A stretch of DNA of 64,000 bases, taken from the NCBI RefSeq assembly GCF_000328685.1, contig NC_019974.1, positions 1,479,001 through 1,543,000 on the forward strand, given 5' to 3'. The first letter of the stretch is position 1; each line of letters begins with the position of its first letter. This document shows positions 15,380-23,849 of this stretch, one piece after another. The notes below the pieces were generated by a model, which had not been told where the DNA came from, did no database searches, and saw nothing but the letters and a program-made list of their open reading frames with translations. Source of the stretch: Natronococcus occultus SP4 (GTDB lineage: Archaea > Halobacteriota > Halobacteria > Halobacteriales > Natrialbaceae). The position numbers were made by a program, and so were the translations under genes.

Positions 15380-16627
15380 ATGGATCACGAGCACGTTCGG
15401 GACGTCGACCCCGCCGTCGCCGACGCACTCGAGGGAGAGATCGAGCGCCAGCGCGACTCGCTCCAGATGATCGCCAGCGAGAACCACGTCAGTCGCGCCG
15501 TCGTCGACGCCCAGGGTAGCGTCCTGACGAACAAGTACGCCGAGGGCTACCCGGGTGCCCGGTACTACGGCGGCTGTGAGTACGCCGACGAGGTCGAAGA
15601 GCTCGCGATTGAACGCGCCACGGAGCTGTTCGGTGCCGAACACGTCAACGTTCAGCCCCATTCGGGAACCCAGGCCAACCAGTCCGTCTACTTCGCGATG
15701 CTCGAGCCCGGCGACAAGATCCTCTCGCTGGATCTCAACCACGGCGGCCACCTGAGCCACGGCCATCCAGCGAACTTCGTCGGCCAGCTTTACGAGGTCG
15801 AACAGTACGAGGTCGACGCCGGGACGGGCTATCTCGACTACGAGGGGCTCGCCGAGCACGCCGCCGAGTTCGAGCCGGATATTATCGTCTCGGGTTACTC
15901 GGCGTACCCCCGCGAGGTCGAGTGGGAACGAATCCAGGAAGCCGCCGACGACGTCGGCGCCTACCACCTGGCGGACATCGCCCACATCACGGGACTGGTC
16001 GCCGCGGACGTCCACGCCTCGCCCGTCGGCGTCGCCGACTTCGTCACGGGCTCGACTCACAAGACGATCCGCTCCGGACGGGGCGGCATCGTGATGTGCG
16101 ACGAGGAGTACGCCGACGACATCGACTCGGCAGTCTTCCCCGGCGGACAGGGCGGCCCGCTGATGCACAACGTCGCCGGCAAGGCGGTCGGCTTCAAGGA
16201 GGCCCTCCAGCCGGCGTTCGAGGAGTACGCCGAACAGACGGTCGCGAACGCGCAGGCGCTCGGCGATCAGCTTTCCGAACACGGCTTCTCGCTGGTCTCG
16301 GGCGGAACGGATAACCACCTCGTACTCGTCGATCTTCGAGAGAGCCACCCCGACACCAGCGGGGGCGACGCCGAGGACGCCCTCGAGGAGGCGGGAATCG
16401 TCCTCAACGGGAACACGGTCCCCGGCGAGACCCGCTCGCCGTTCGACCCCTCCGGGATCCGCGCCGGGACGCCCGGGCTGACGACGCGGGGCTTCGACGA
16501 GGACGACTGTCGGACCGTCGCCGACCTGATCGCACGCGTTATCGACGCGCCCGACGACGAGGACGTCATCGCCGAGGTTCGCGACGAGGTCGCCACGCTG
16601 TGTGAAGCGAACCCGCTCTACGAGTAA
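15380..16627 (+). CDS. glyA: Serine hydroxymethyltransferase
   Basis: The product is a 415-residue PLP enzyme that interconverts serine and glycine while charging (methylene)tetrahydrofolate. Conserved segments: MIASENHVS (30-38), NKYAEGYPGARYYGG (51-65), VQPHSGTQAN (91-100), DIAHITGL (199-206) and the PLP-lysine motif GSTHKTIR (Lys228). The C-terminus is normal and the length is standard. folD lies 635 bases downstream on the same strand, so the two genes supply the folate C1 pathway, in line with thyA and folA at 29.5-31 kb. Confidence 0.96.
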   Translation: MDHEHVRDVDPAVADALEGEIERQRDSLQMIASENHVSRAVVDAQGSVLTNKYAEGYPGARYYGGCEYADEVEELAIERATELFGAEHVNVQPHSGTQANQSVYFAMLEPGDKILSLDLNHGGHLSHGHPANFVGQLYEVEQYEVDAGTGYLDYEGLAEHAAEFEPDIIVSGYSAYPREVEWERIQEAADDVGAYHLADIAHITGLVAADVHASPVGVADFVTGSTHKTIRSGRGGIVMCDEEYADDIDSAVFPGGQGGPLMHNVAGKAVGFKEALQPAFEEYAEQTVANAQALGDQLSEHGFSLVSGGTDNHLVLVDLRESHPDTSGGDAEDALEEAGIVLNGNTVPGETRSPFDPSGIRAGTPGLTTRGFDEDDCRTVADLIARVIDAPDDEDVIAEVRDEVATLCEANPLYE

Positions 16628-16644
16628 CGCTCGATAGCGATCCG

Positions 16645-16649
16645 TTTTT
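16645..16649 (+). terminator. Possible T-run terminator after glyA
   Basis: A run of five T about 18 bases after the glyA stop is of the kind that terminates archaeal RNA polymerase. Confidence 0.3.
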
Positions 16650-16989
16650 CCGCGCCCGTCGACCCGTCAGTCGCCGACGTCGCCACGTTTCGCTGCGGAG
16701 ACGGTTGCTCCCGTCGAAACCGCCGCGTGCGAACCGAACGTCTCGAACGAGCGTCGAGCGATGGTCACACGACCGTCGGACGGTGAGGGTGCGGGATCGT
16801 CAGGTTGGCCGGAGCGACGGCACGAGGCGTCGCCTCTCGGCTCGAGCCGACACCGGCTTTCGGTGCGCCTGACCTGGTTTCGTGTCCGGCACAGCGTGTT
16901 CCCACGTCCTCACGGATCGAAGAGGGGTCGAGTTCGACGACCGAGGCAGGCGGCTACAGACCAGTGGACGTCGAGGACCGAGACGACGA

Positions 16990-17237
16990 TCCGTCACGTC
17001 CACCGGGCTGTGATTCCGACGATCGACGCCGACGAGAAGTCGGCGCTGTGAGACACTCTTGAGACGAACGTCGCGTTCACGGACGTGACCCGGGCCATCC
17101 GTGACGTCTCCGAACACGCGTTCGAACGGCGGCGGGAAAGCGGTTCGAAGCGGGAGTCGTCGATCCTCGAACTGTTCACGATCGTGGCTATCGAGTTCCG
17201 TCTGCGAGTGGAAATGGGCACGGATCCGAGCGTTGAT
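16990..17237 (+). pseudogene. Possible decayed gene remnant between glyA and folD
   Basis: In the 635-base glyA-folD gap one frame has protein-like composition: VIPTIDADEKSAL, stop (TGA near 17049), then DTLETNVAFTDVTRAIRD and FERRRESGSKRESS up to ILELFTIVAIEFRLRVEMG before TAG near 17237. Helical, charged and codon-biased, it resembles coding sequence broken by one stop and lacking a start. I recognise no family. The rest of the gap (16650-16990) shows nothing coding. It may be chance, as GC-rich DNA yields long open frames. Confidence 0.3.
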
Positions 17238-17262
17238 TAGCCTCGCGGCCGGTCTCTCGAGT

Positions 17263-18156
17263 ATGACCGAGATCATCGACGGAGAGGCCGTCGCAAGCGG
17301 GATCCGCGAGGACTTGACCGACGCGATCGAGCGCCTCGCCGACGCCGGCGCGCGGCCCGGGCTGGCGACCGTGCTGATGGGCGACGATCCGGCGAGTCAG
17401 ACGTACGTCGAGATGAAACAGCGTGACTGCGAGGAGGTCGGCATCGAGAGCCACCACGTCGACGTCGACGGCGACGCTCCCGCCGCGGAGCTGTACGACG
17501 CAATCGCCGATCTCAACGCGGACGACGACGTCCACGGCTACATCGTCCAGGCTCCGGTTCCGGATCACGTCGACTACCGCGAGGTAATCCGTCGAGTCCA
17601 TCCCGCGAAAGACGTCGACGGCTTCCATCCGGAGAACGTCGGGCGGCTGGTCGCCGGCGACGCTCGGTTCCGTCCGTGTACCCCCCACGGCGTCCAGAAG
17701 CTGCTCGAGGACGCCGGCGTCGAGACGGAGGGTGCGGACGTGACGATCGTCGGCCGTTCGGATATCGTCGGTAAGCCGCTGGCGAACCTGCTGATCCAGA
17801 AGGCCGACGACGGGAACGCGACGGTCACCGTCTGTCACTCTCGGACCGAAGATCTCGCGGAGAAGACCCGCAGCGCCGATATCGTCGTCGCGGCCGCGGG
17901 CGCGCCCGAACTGGTCGACGGCTCGATGATCGGTGAGGGTGCGGTCGTGATCGACGTCGGCGTGAACCGCGTTGACGCGGACACCGAAAAGGGGTACGAG
18001 CTCGTCGGCGACGTCGAGTTCGAGAGCGCGAAAGAACAGGCGAGCGCGATCACGCCCGTCCCCGGCGGGGTCGGCCCGATGACCCGCGCGATGTTGCTGT
18101 ACAACACGGTCAAAGCCGCGAGCCAGCAGGAAGACGTCGCCGTCGACCTCCCCTGA
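17263..18156 (+). CDS. folD: Methylenetetrahydrofolate dehydrogenase/cyclohydrolase FolD
   Basis: The product has 297 residues. It shows YVEMKQRDCEEVGI (catalytic Lys in the YxxxK motif), GYIVQAPVPDHV, the PAKDVDGFHPENVGRL loop, GRSDIVGKPLANLL (nucleotide-binding) and the C-terminal TPVPGGVGPMTRAMLL signature. It converts methylene-THF to formyl-THF in two steps. I start at ATG 17263 (MTEIIDGEAVA), the family start; an earlier in-frame ATG at 17101 adds Arg/Ser-rich non-coding-like residues. It is convergent with the zinc-ribbon gene, with a 1-base gap. Confidence 0.95.
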   Translation: MTEIIDGEAVASGIREDLTDAIERLADAGARPGLATVLMGDDPASQTYVEMKQRDCEEVGIESHHVDVDGDAPAAELYDAIADLNADDDVHGYIVQAPVPDHVDYREVIRRVHPAKDVDGFHPENVGRLVAGDARFRPCTPHGVQKLLEDAGVETEGADVTIVGRSDIVGKPLANLLIQKADDGNATVTVCHSRTEDLAEKTRSADIVVAAAGAPELVDGSMIGEGAVVIDVGVNRVDADTEKGYELVGDVEFESAKEQASAITPVPGGVGPMTRAMLLYNTVKAASQQEDVAVDLP

Positions 18157-18157
18157 C

Positions 18158-18883
18158 TTACACCACGCCGCCCGGCTCGAGATCCTCGAGGCGATCCTGT
18201 GCCCGGGCGAACGCCAGCTCGTCGCCCCGGAGCCCGTTCGCGAAGTCGCGGGTCGCTTCCACCAGCCGCTCGGCCGTGCGCGGTTCGACTTCGCCGTCGA
18301 GCATCCTGATCCGTTTGACGTGGTCTCCGAGCGTCTCGAGGACACCACGCTCGGCGTCGGTCAGCTGCCGGTCCTCGGTCCAGCTTCGGACGTCGCGTCG
18401 GTACTCCCTGACCGCGTTCGCGTACGCGAGCCCACGTGGACCCTGCAGGGACGGTGGCACCTCCTCGACGGGTGGTCGCTCGCCCCGATCGGCGCCCCGA
18501 AGCAAGGCCAGGAAGTACAGCTCTTCCCGATCCTCGAGGTCGATCGTTCGGCCGACGACGTCGGCGACGTGAAGCAGCTCCGTCGCCGCAAGATAGCGGT
18601 CGTCGAGCTCGCGGAGGTCGCCGGCGTTGATGAACCCCCGCCGCCGGGTGTACTCCTTCGCGCGGTCGCGCGCGCGTTCCGCGAGCTCCGCCGGCGGGAC
18701 GTCCTCGATTGCGTTTCTGACGGGCGTGAGATCGAACTCGACCGAGAGGTCGGTGTGTTCGGTGCGCTCGTCGAGCCCGACGCTGCGGAGGCTCCCACAG
18801 GCCGGACAGCCGACGCTGCCCGTCTCGTAGTACGACCACCGCGTTCCACACTCCTTGCACTCGCGTTCGCCCCGGACCTTCAT
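18158..18883 (-). CDS. Haloarchaeal zinc-ribbon protein, function unknown
   Basis: The product has 241 residues. Its N-terminal zinc ribbon has Cys9-x2-Cys12 and Cys26-x2-Cys29 (CKEC and CPAC), and a helical region follows with no recognisable catalytic motif (ERARDRAKEYTRRRGFINAGDLRELDDRYLAATELL). It is probably a nucleic-acid- or protein-binding factor. ATG 18883 is preferred (MKVRGERECKECG) over 18919, since the ribbon then starts close to the N-terminus as in related proteins. It lies 45 bases downstream of the flippase-like gene on the same strand and may be co-transcribed. Confidence 0.75.
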   Translation of the reverse strand: MKVRGERECKECGTRWSYYETGSVGCPACGSLRSVGLDERTEHTDLSVEFDLTPVRNAIEDVPPAELAERARDRAKEYTRRRGFINAGDLRELDDRYLAATELLHVADVVGRTIDLEDREELYFLALLRGADRGERPPVEEVPPSLQGPRGLAYANAVREYRRDVRSWTEDRQLTDAERGVLETLGDHVKRIRMLDGEVEPRTAERLVEATRDFANGLRGDELAFARAQDRLEDLEPGGVV

Positions 18884-18928
18884 GGCCGTGGCTACGACCG
18901 GACCGACAAAAAGTCCCATCGGACCTGA

Positions 18929-19939
18929 CTACGGCTCCCCGGCCAGCAGGACGCTCGCGGCAATCCCGCCGACCGTCACCGTGAGCCAGTACGTACAGAG
19001 CCGGTAGATCAGCGCGACCGTCAGCGCGGCCGCCGGCTCGAGGCCGCCAATCGCCGTGAGCGTCGCGGTGACCATCGCCTCGACGCCACCGGTCCCCCCA
19101 GGCGCGGGGACGACCGATCCGAGCTTGCCGAAGGCGACGGCCACCGCGACGACGGCGAGCGGGAGCCGGTAGCCAAGCGCGACCGCGCCGACGTAGACCG
19201 GAAGCATGAGAAAGGCCATCCCGAGATGCGAACAGACGACGGCGATCAGGAGCGTCCGTTTGTCGGCGGAGATCGTATCGACGGTCCTGTAGAACCCGTC
19301 CAGCCGACTCCGGACCCGATCGGGGGTGAGCGACTCCTCGAACCGGGAGCTGAACCTGCCGACGAGGCGGCGAACGAGAGCCGCCAGCCCGAGGACGGCG
19401 GTGTAGACCGCCGACGGTCGGTAGATGACGAGGACGACGGCCCCGACGAGCACCAGAAAGAGGCCGCCGAAGGCGACCAGCTGGTCGACCAACCCGTCGC
19501 CGAGCGCGTCGCCGACGACCAACACGCCGAGTGCGACGAACCCGAACGTGTAGTAGGGGACGTAGTTCGACAGGTCCGCCGAGAGGACGCTGGCGAGCCC
19601 GTCCTCGTAGGCCATCGTCTCGTCTTTCGAGACGAGGTAGGCGACCAGCGGCTCGGTCGCGATCTGGCCGTACGGCGTGACGTACTTGAGAAACATCGCG
19701 GTCAGGAAGAGTCCCGCGATCCGGAGCCGAGAGAGCTCCTCGTCGATCAACAAGAGGAGCTGCACCCACACCGCTCCGCGAAACGTCAACGCGAGCAACC
19801 CCGAGAGGACGCCGAGCGCGAGGACGGACGGGTCGGCCGACGACAGCTCGGCGAGCAGCTCCCCACCCCCGACGACGTGTACCAGAACCGCCAGCAGAAC
19901 GGCGGCGAGCGCGAACCCGACGCCGATCCGCCGTTTCAT
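18929..19939 (-). CDS. Lysylphosphatidylglycerol synthetase TM-domain (UPF0104/flippase-like) membrane protein
   Basis: The product is a 336-residue integral membrane protein with about eight hydrophobic segments. Family features are ALTFRGAVWVQLLLL, FLTAMFLKYVTPYGQIATEPLVAYL, the charged cytosolic loop with SRFEESLTPDRVRSRLDGFYRT and AFGKLGSVVPAPGGTGGVEAM. Proteins of this fold without the synthetase domain are proposed lipid or lipid-linked-sugar flippases or regulators of polyprenol glycosylation. The promoter is visible as an AT-rich element (ATTATATTAT at 19964-19973) about 28 bases before the ATG. Confidence 0.85.
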   Translation of the reverse strand: MKRRIGVGFALAAVLLAVLVHVVGGGELLAELSSADPSVLALGVLSGLLALTFRGAVWVQLLLLIDEELSRLRIAGLFLTAMFLKYVTPYGQIATEPLVAYLVSKDETMAYEDGLASVLSADLSNYVPYYTFGFVALGVLVVGDALGDGLVDQLVAFGGLFLVLVGAVVLVIYRPSAVYTAVLGLAALVRRLVGRFSSRFEESLTPDRVRSRLDGFYRTVDTISADKRTLLIAVVCSHLGMAFLMLPVYVGAVALGYRLPLAVVAVAVAFGKLGSVVPAPGGTGGVEAMVTATLTAIGGLEPAAALTVALIYRLCTYWLTVTVGGIAASVLLAGEP

Positions 19940-20186
19940 AAGTACCCATCGCGGCAGGTGTTCAATTATATTATCGGTCGACGGACGACGGGCCGGGTGT
20001 CGGACTGCTCGGCTACCGAGCCGTATTCGTTCGTCCTCAGGATGAAGTTTCTAAATATTATATTTTTACCTTGAAATACTCTCGAACCGATGACTGTCAC
20101 GAGAAGATGTTCGATTCCCAATAGGACATTAACATACGGCACCTGCAGGCCACATCGCCACCAATCGGTACGTACTACCCCGGGAC
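19940..20186. other. Divergent intergenic promoter region
   Basis: This 247-base gap lies between the divergent flippase-like and Asp-rich lipoprotein genes. It holds the TATA element of the minus-strand gene (about 19964-19973) and an AT-rich patch at about 20040-20075 without ORF. No RNA gene is recognised. Confidence 0.45.
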
Positions 20187-20924
20187 ATGTCCCAAGACCG
20201 ACTCAACCGACGGAAGTTCGTCGCTGCGGCAGGTACTGCGAGTGCGCTCGTCCTGGCTGGCTGTGCCGACGACGGAGCCGAGGAGGACGACGACGCGGTG
20301 GACGACGAAGACGACGACGCGATGGACGACGATGACGACGAGATGATGGACGACGACGACGACGAGGAAACGGACGACGAGGACGAGACGTACACGCTGA
20401 CGGTGACCGTCGAGGACGACGGCGATCCCGTCGAAGGAGCAACCGTCACCCTCGAGGAAGACGATGAGATGGACGACGACGATGACGACGCGATGGACGA
20501 TGACGAGGACGACGACCTCGAAGACGACGACGCGATGGACGACGACGATGACGAACTGGACGACGATGACGAGGATGACGACCTCGAGGACGACGACGAC
20601 GCGATGGACGATGACGAGGACGACGACCTCGAAGACGACGACTGGGAGGACGAGACCGACGAGGACGGCGAGGTCGAGTTCGAGGACCTCGAGGACGGCG
20701 ACTACACGGTCACTGCCGAGTACGAGGGCCAGGAGGCTGAAGACGACGTCGAGATCGACGGCGACGACGAGGAAGTCACGCTAGATTTCGCCGATGACGA
20801 CCCGATGGACGACGATGACGAAGAGGACGACGACCTGATGGACGACGACGATGACGAAGAGGACGACGACCTGATGGACGACGACGATGACGACGAGGAC
20901 GACGACGGGCTGGGCGACGACTGA
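20187..20924 (+). CDS. Asp-rich Tat lipoprotein with split beta-sandwich domain
   Basis: The product has 245 residues. It has a Tat signal (NRRKF, Arg8-Arg9) and lipobox LAGC (23-26), so it is exported folded and lipid-anchored. A carboxypeptidase-regulatory-like beta-sandwich is visible in two pieces, TYTLTVTVEDDGDPVEGATV (about 70-90) and GEVEFEDLEDGDYTVTAEYEG (about 160-180). They are separated by about 65 residues of Asp/Glu/Met repeats; further acidic repeats precede and follow. A 40-base direct repeat (20491-20530 and 20602-20641) underlies the insert. The acidic arrays may bind cations or keep the surface protein hydrated. The function is unknown. Confidence 0.8.
   Translation: MSQDRLNRRKFVAAAGTASALVLAGCADDGAEEDDDAVDDEDDDAMDDDDDEMMDDDDDEETDDEDETYTLTVTVEDDGDPVEGATVTLEEDDEMDDDDDDAMDDDEDDDLEDDDAMDDDDDELDDDDEDDDLEDDDDAMDDDEDDDLEDDDWEDETDEDGEVEFEDLEDGDYTVTAEYEGQEAEDDVEIDGDDEEVTLDFADDDPMDDDDEEDDDLMDDDDDEEDDDLMDDDDDDEDDDGLGDD
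20491..20530 (+). repeat. 40-bp direct repeat copy 1 in the Asp-rich gene
   Basis: Identical to 20602-20641, 111 bases (37 codons) apart and in frame. It lies within the acidic stretch that splits the beta-sandwich, so recombination between the copies would delete 37 residues without a frameshift. Confidence 0.7.
20602..20641 (+). repeat. 40-bp direct repeat copy 2 in the Asp-rich gene
   Basis: Second copy of the repeat at 20491-20530, same frame and strand. Confidence 0.7.
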
Positions 20925-21101
20925 TCGCGACACAGCCACACGTTCGGTCGGCAACCGCACAAGTGCCGGTTTCGGCCGGAAAGCTACCACTTCCGCCCGA
21001 AACGGAACCGCTCTCAGGCGAACTGCGATCCCGGCGACGCCGAGAGCGAGGTAGCGTTCGCCACGGCGACCTTTTTTGCGCTCGCTCCGGTAGGAGCCGG
21101 T

Positions 21102-21248
21102 ATGCGAGACGAGGAGGAGATCCGCGAGCAGTACGAGTTCCTCGAGGAACACCTCGAGAGCGAGGAGATGCGCCACGACGGCGTTCGTGAGATGTTTACT
21201 TACTACAAGCGCGCGCTGGGGTGGGTCCTCGAGGAGGAACACATCTGA
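21102..21248 (+). CDS. 48-residue acidic helical protein
   Basis: ATG 21102 to TGA 21246-21248 encodes a highly charged helical protein that starts MRDEEEIREQYEFLEEHLE and ends with YYKRALGWVLEEEHI. The codon choice, the amphipathic pattern and the conserved-looking FTYYKRALGWVLEE end argue that it is real. I believe similar small proteins occur across haloarchaea, with no known function. A T-rich CTTTTTTG element about 27 bases upstream may act as the promoter. It stands alone between the Asp-rich lipoprotein and PadR. Confidence 0.7.
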   Translation: MRDEEEIREQYEFLEEHLESEEMRHDGVREMFTYYKRALGWVLEEEHI

Positions 21249-21603
21249 GGGGTCGAACGAAACCTATCACCGCTCGTTCCGTTTGCGACAGAGTTAAGTA
21301 GTGGGAACGGAATCTTTCGAGTGACGCTTCGCTTGGAGGGCCGAAGCGTCAGCGGGGACCAATTCAGGGCGGCAAGCGGTCGCGCGACATTTTTCCGTCG
21401 CGCGACTCGCTTTCCTGTTTCGATCGAGTTCTGAGCCGCAGCTCCGCCCAGTCCGTTCGTCGTTCGAACTGGCCGATCAGCGACATGAAAGCGGAGTTAC
21501 GATCCGGCTCTGTCGAATCTCTCGCTCCTGTTACCATTTGAAACTGGCCGAAACAGCTATCTTCGATGGTAATATCCCTGTTTCACTCGAAACGACCCGA
21601 TAG
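21249..21603. other. Intergenic region with two hairpins
   Basis: No gene is visible in this 355-base stretch. It contains a 10-bp stem with a 10-base loop (21322-21331/21342-21351) and a second 10-bp stem with a T-rich 8-base loop (21379-21388/21397-21406). The second arm sequence, GTCGCGCGAC, is itself a palindrome. These may be terminators for the 48-residue gene or part of an unrecognised small RNA. Confidence 0.45.
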
Positions 21604-21614
21604 CCTTATTAAAA
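21604..21614 (+). promoter_or_regulatory. padR TATA box
   Basis: The AT-rich CCTTATTAAAA places the transcription start near 21635, inside the adjacent operator and about 10 bases before the ATG. Confidence 0.5.
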
Positions 21615-21623
21615 TTCGACAGT

Positions 21624-21640
21624 AAGTACAGGTGGTACTT
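21624..21640. promoter_or_regulatory. Probable PadR operator
   Basis: AAGTAC-N5-GTACTT is a perfect 6-bp dyad. It lies between the TATA box and the padR start codon and covers the predicted transcription start, the ideal position for autorepression by the dimeric PadR protein encoded directly downstream. Confidence 0.6.
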
Positions 21641-21645
21641 TCCCA

Positions 21646-21921
21646 ATGTACGACCTGACAGGATTCCAGCGGGATCTGCTCTACGTCATCGCTGGTGAGG
21701 AAGAGCCACACGGGCTGGCGATCAAGGAGGAACTCGAGGAGTACTACGAGAAAGAGATCCACCACGGGCGGCTGTACCCCAACCTCGATACGCTCGTCGA
21801 CAAGGGGCTCGTCGAGAAGGGGAGCCGCGACCGACGAACGAACTTCTATACGCTTACTCGCCGCGGTCGCCGAGAGCTCGAAGCGCGCCGGGAGTGGGAA
21901 GCCCAGTACGTCGATCTGTAG
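21646..21921 (+). CDS. PadR-family transcriptional regulator
   Basis: The product has 91 residues, almost entirely a winged helix: LTGFQRDLLYVIAG, EPHGLAIKEELEEYY, HHGRLYPNLDTLVDKGLVEKG and NFYTLTRRGRRELEARREWE. It is a short PadR-s1-like repressor with only a minimal dimerisation helix. A perfect dyad operator overlaps its transcription start. Such regulators respond to small molecules or stress in other prokaryotes; the ligand here is unknown. The gene directly downstream is a broken MgtC-like gene. Confidence 0.9.
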   Translation: MYDLTGFQRDLLYVIAGEEEPHGLAIKEELEEYYEKEIHHGRLYPNLDTLVDKGLVEKGSRDRRTNFYTLTRRGRRELEARREWEAQYVDL

Positions 21922-22029
21922 GACGGTACCGCTGGGTTTCCGGACGGATACGGGACGCCGTCGTCCGTTCCTGTCGGTCGCGCTCTTCTCACCGCGATAC
22001 CGCCGACGAGGCGGTCGAGGCTGTCGTCG

Positions 22030-22401
22030 CGTCCGGTTTCATCATCGAGGGGTTACCGTTGCCGTCCTCTCATTGCTCCTGTTGGTCCTGAAGCGGGAGA
22101 TCCATCAGTTCGCCGGCGGACTCAGCCGCGAGGAGATGCGCTCGACGACGGATTCGCCATCCTCGCGTTCGTCGTCTACCCGCTGTTGCCCGCCGAGTAC
22201 GCCCTCGAAATCGGCAACCTGACGATCCCGCTCGAACCCCAGGTCATCTGGCTGATGGTCGTTGCCGTCGCCGGAATCTTGCTCGCGAACGCGGCGATGG
22301 CTGCCCGGAACCTGGCGATCGCGGTCGGCTTTACCGTCGGCAGCGGCAGCGCCGTCCTGCTGATCGGGGGCGGGCTCGCGGCCACGCTGGTCGTCCTGTA
22401 G
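22030..22401 (+). pseudogene. MgtC/SapB family (DUF4010) membrane protein, degraded
   Basis: Two pieces of an MgtC/SapB-DUF4010 protein are readable in different frames: VAVLSLLLLVLKREIHQF followed by AGGLSREEMRST (to about 22145), then DDGFAILAFVVYPLLP, IPLEPQVIWLMVVAVAGI and ARNLAIAVGFTVGSGSAVLL to TAG 22399-22401. The joint at about 22145-22155 is a frameshift, and the conserved N-terminal membrane core and middle of DUF4010 are missing. The region between PadR and about 22030 has no clear frame. I regard it as a deleted and frameshifted gene, not a functional transporter. Confidence 0.65.
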
Positions 22402-22446
22402 CGGGCGGTAGTGTTTCTTTAACTCGGTGGGGTTCCAACGGTCCAC

Positions 22447-23796
22447 ATGGACCGCGACACGGTCGAGCCGACGGTAGACACGATGCCCGGCGAGCGGGCG
22501 AAACGCTGGGCCGACTACCATCACCGGTACGCCGCACCGAGCACGTACGTCTACGAGTTCGTCTGGGACACGCAGGCCGACGCCGTCGGACCGTTCTGTA
22601 CGGACGTCGACGGTAACGTCTTGCTGGATTTCACGAGTCACGTCGCCGCCGCACCCCTCGGGTACAACAACCCGACGTTGCGCGAGAAGCTCGCCGAGTT
22701 CGACCTCGTCGATCCGCTGAAGATCGCCGGTCAGGACTTCTACGTCAGTGGCGGCTGGCCGCCCGAGGACCCCGAGTTCCCCGGCCCAACCCAGCTCATG
22801 GATCGACTGGTGGCGATGACCGATCACTACGGGATGGATCGGGTCTTTCTCTCGAACTCCGGCGCTGAGGCCGTCGAGAACGCGATCAAGATCTGCTACG
22901 CTTCGGGGGGCCACCGCGCGTTCACCTTCGAGGGCGCGTTTCACGGTCGTACCCTCGGTGCGCTCTCGCTGAACCGGTCCAAGGCAGTCCACCGAACGGG
23001 TTACCCCGAGATTCCCGGCGTAATCAGCGTCCCCTACCCTTCGAGTGTGGAGACCTACGAGAACCGCTGGCTGACCGACGGTCCCGGCGGGAACGTCGTC
23101 GCCGACAGGCTCCACCCCGATCGGGGCGTGATCGATCCCGACGAGGTCGCCTACCTCATTCTCGAACCGATCCAGGGTGAGGGTGGCTACCGCGTCTCAC
23201 ATCCAGAGTTCGCCCGCGACCTCGAGGACTTGCGCGAGCGCTACGACCTGAGGATCGTCGCCGACGAGATCCAGTCCGGACTCGGCCGAACCGGGGAGCT
23301 GTGGGCCGTCGACGACCTCGAGCTGACGCCCGACGTCATCGCGGCCGGGAAAGGGCTGCGGGTCGGCGCGACGATCTCGCGCTCGGAGATCTTCCCCGAG
23401 GAGACGAGCCGAATCTCCTCGACGTGGGGCGCCGGCGACGCGATCGCCGCGATGCAGGGTGCTCTGACGATCGACGTCATCCACGAGGACGATCTGCTCG
23501 CGAACGTCCGCGAGCGCGGCGATCAGCTCCGACGGCGGCTCGAGACGGCCGACCTGCCGGGCGCGGTCGACGTTCGCGGGAAAGGACTGATGCTGGCCGT
23601 CGAGTTCGACACCACGGAGCGCCGCGAGGACGTCGTCGAGGTCGCCCTCGAGCGAGGGCTGCTCACGATCGGCTGTGGGTACAAGTCGCTGCGGCTCCTG
23701 CCGCCGCTGGACGTAACCGAACGCGAGATCGACCTCGGGGTCGAGCTGTTGATCGAGGCCGTCGAGAGCGTCGCCGCCCGGTCGCGGTCGGTATAG
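22447..23796 (+). CDS. Class III PLP-dependent aminotransferase
   Basis: The product is a 449-residue fold-type I omega-aminotransferase. Visible motifs: DGNVLLDFTSHVAAAPLGYNNP, FLSNSGAEAVENAIKICY, the FEGAFHGRTLGAL segment, LILEPIQGEGGY, the PLP Asp in IVADEIQSGLGRTG, and the Schiff-base lysine in AAGKGLRVGAT (Lys302). This group includes 4-aminobutyrate and acetylornithine aminotransferases; the amino donor cannot be read from sequence. A 76-residue membrane protein gene follows 53 bases later. Confidence 0.9.
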   Translation: MDRDTVEPTVDTMPGERAKRWADYHHRYAAPSTYVYEFVWDTQADAVGPFCTDVDGNVLLDFTSHVAAAPLGYNNPTLREKLAEFDLVDPLKIAGQDFYVSGGWPPEDPEFPGPTQLMDRLVAMTDHYGMDRVFLSNSGAEAVENAIKICYASGGHRAFTFEGAFHGRTLGALSLNRSKAVHRTGYPEIPGVISVPYPSSVETYENRWLTDGPGGNVVADRLHPDRGVIDPDEVAYLILEPIQGEGGYRVSHPEFARDLEDLRERYDLRIVADEIQSGLGRTGELWAVDDLELTPDVIAAGKGLRVGATISRSEIFPEETSRISSTWGAGDAIAAMQGALTIDVIHEDDLLANVRERGDQLRRRLETADLPGAVDVRGKGLMLAVEFDTTERREDVVEVALERGLLTIGCGYKSLRLLPPLDVTEREIDLGVELLIEAVESVAARSRSV

Positions 23797-23849
23797 GTTT
23801 CCCACGAAAGCCGCAGCTACTTGCCGCTACCCGTCCCAGTCGTGGTACG

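Noticed and set aside
15254-16348. Long minus-strand open frame opposite glyA
   Set aside because: It mirrors the reverse of a strongly supported glyA frame and has no recognisable domain; GC-rich DNA yields such frames.
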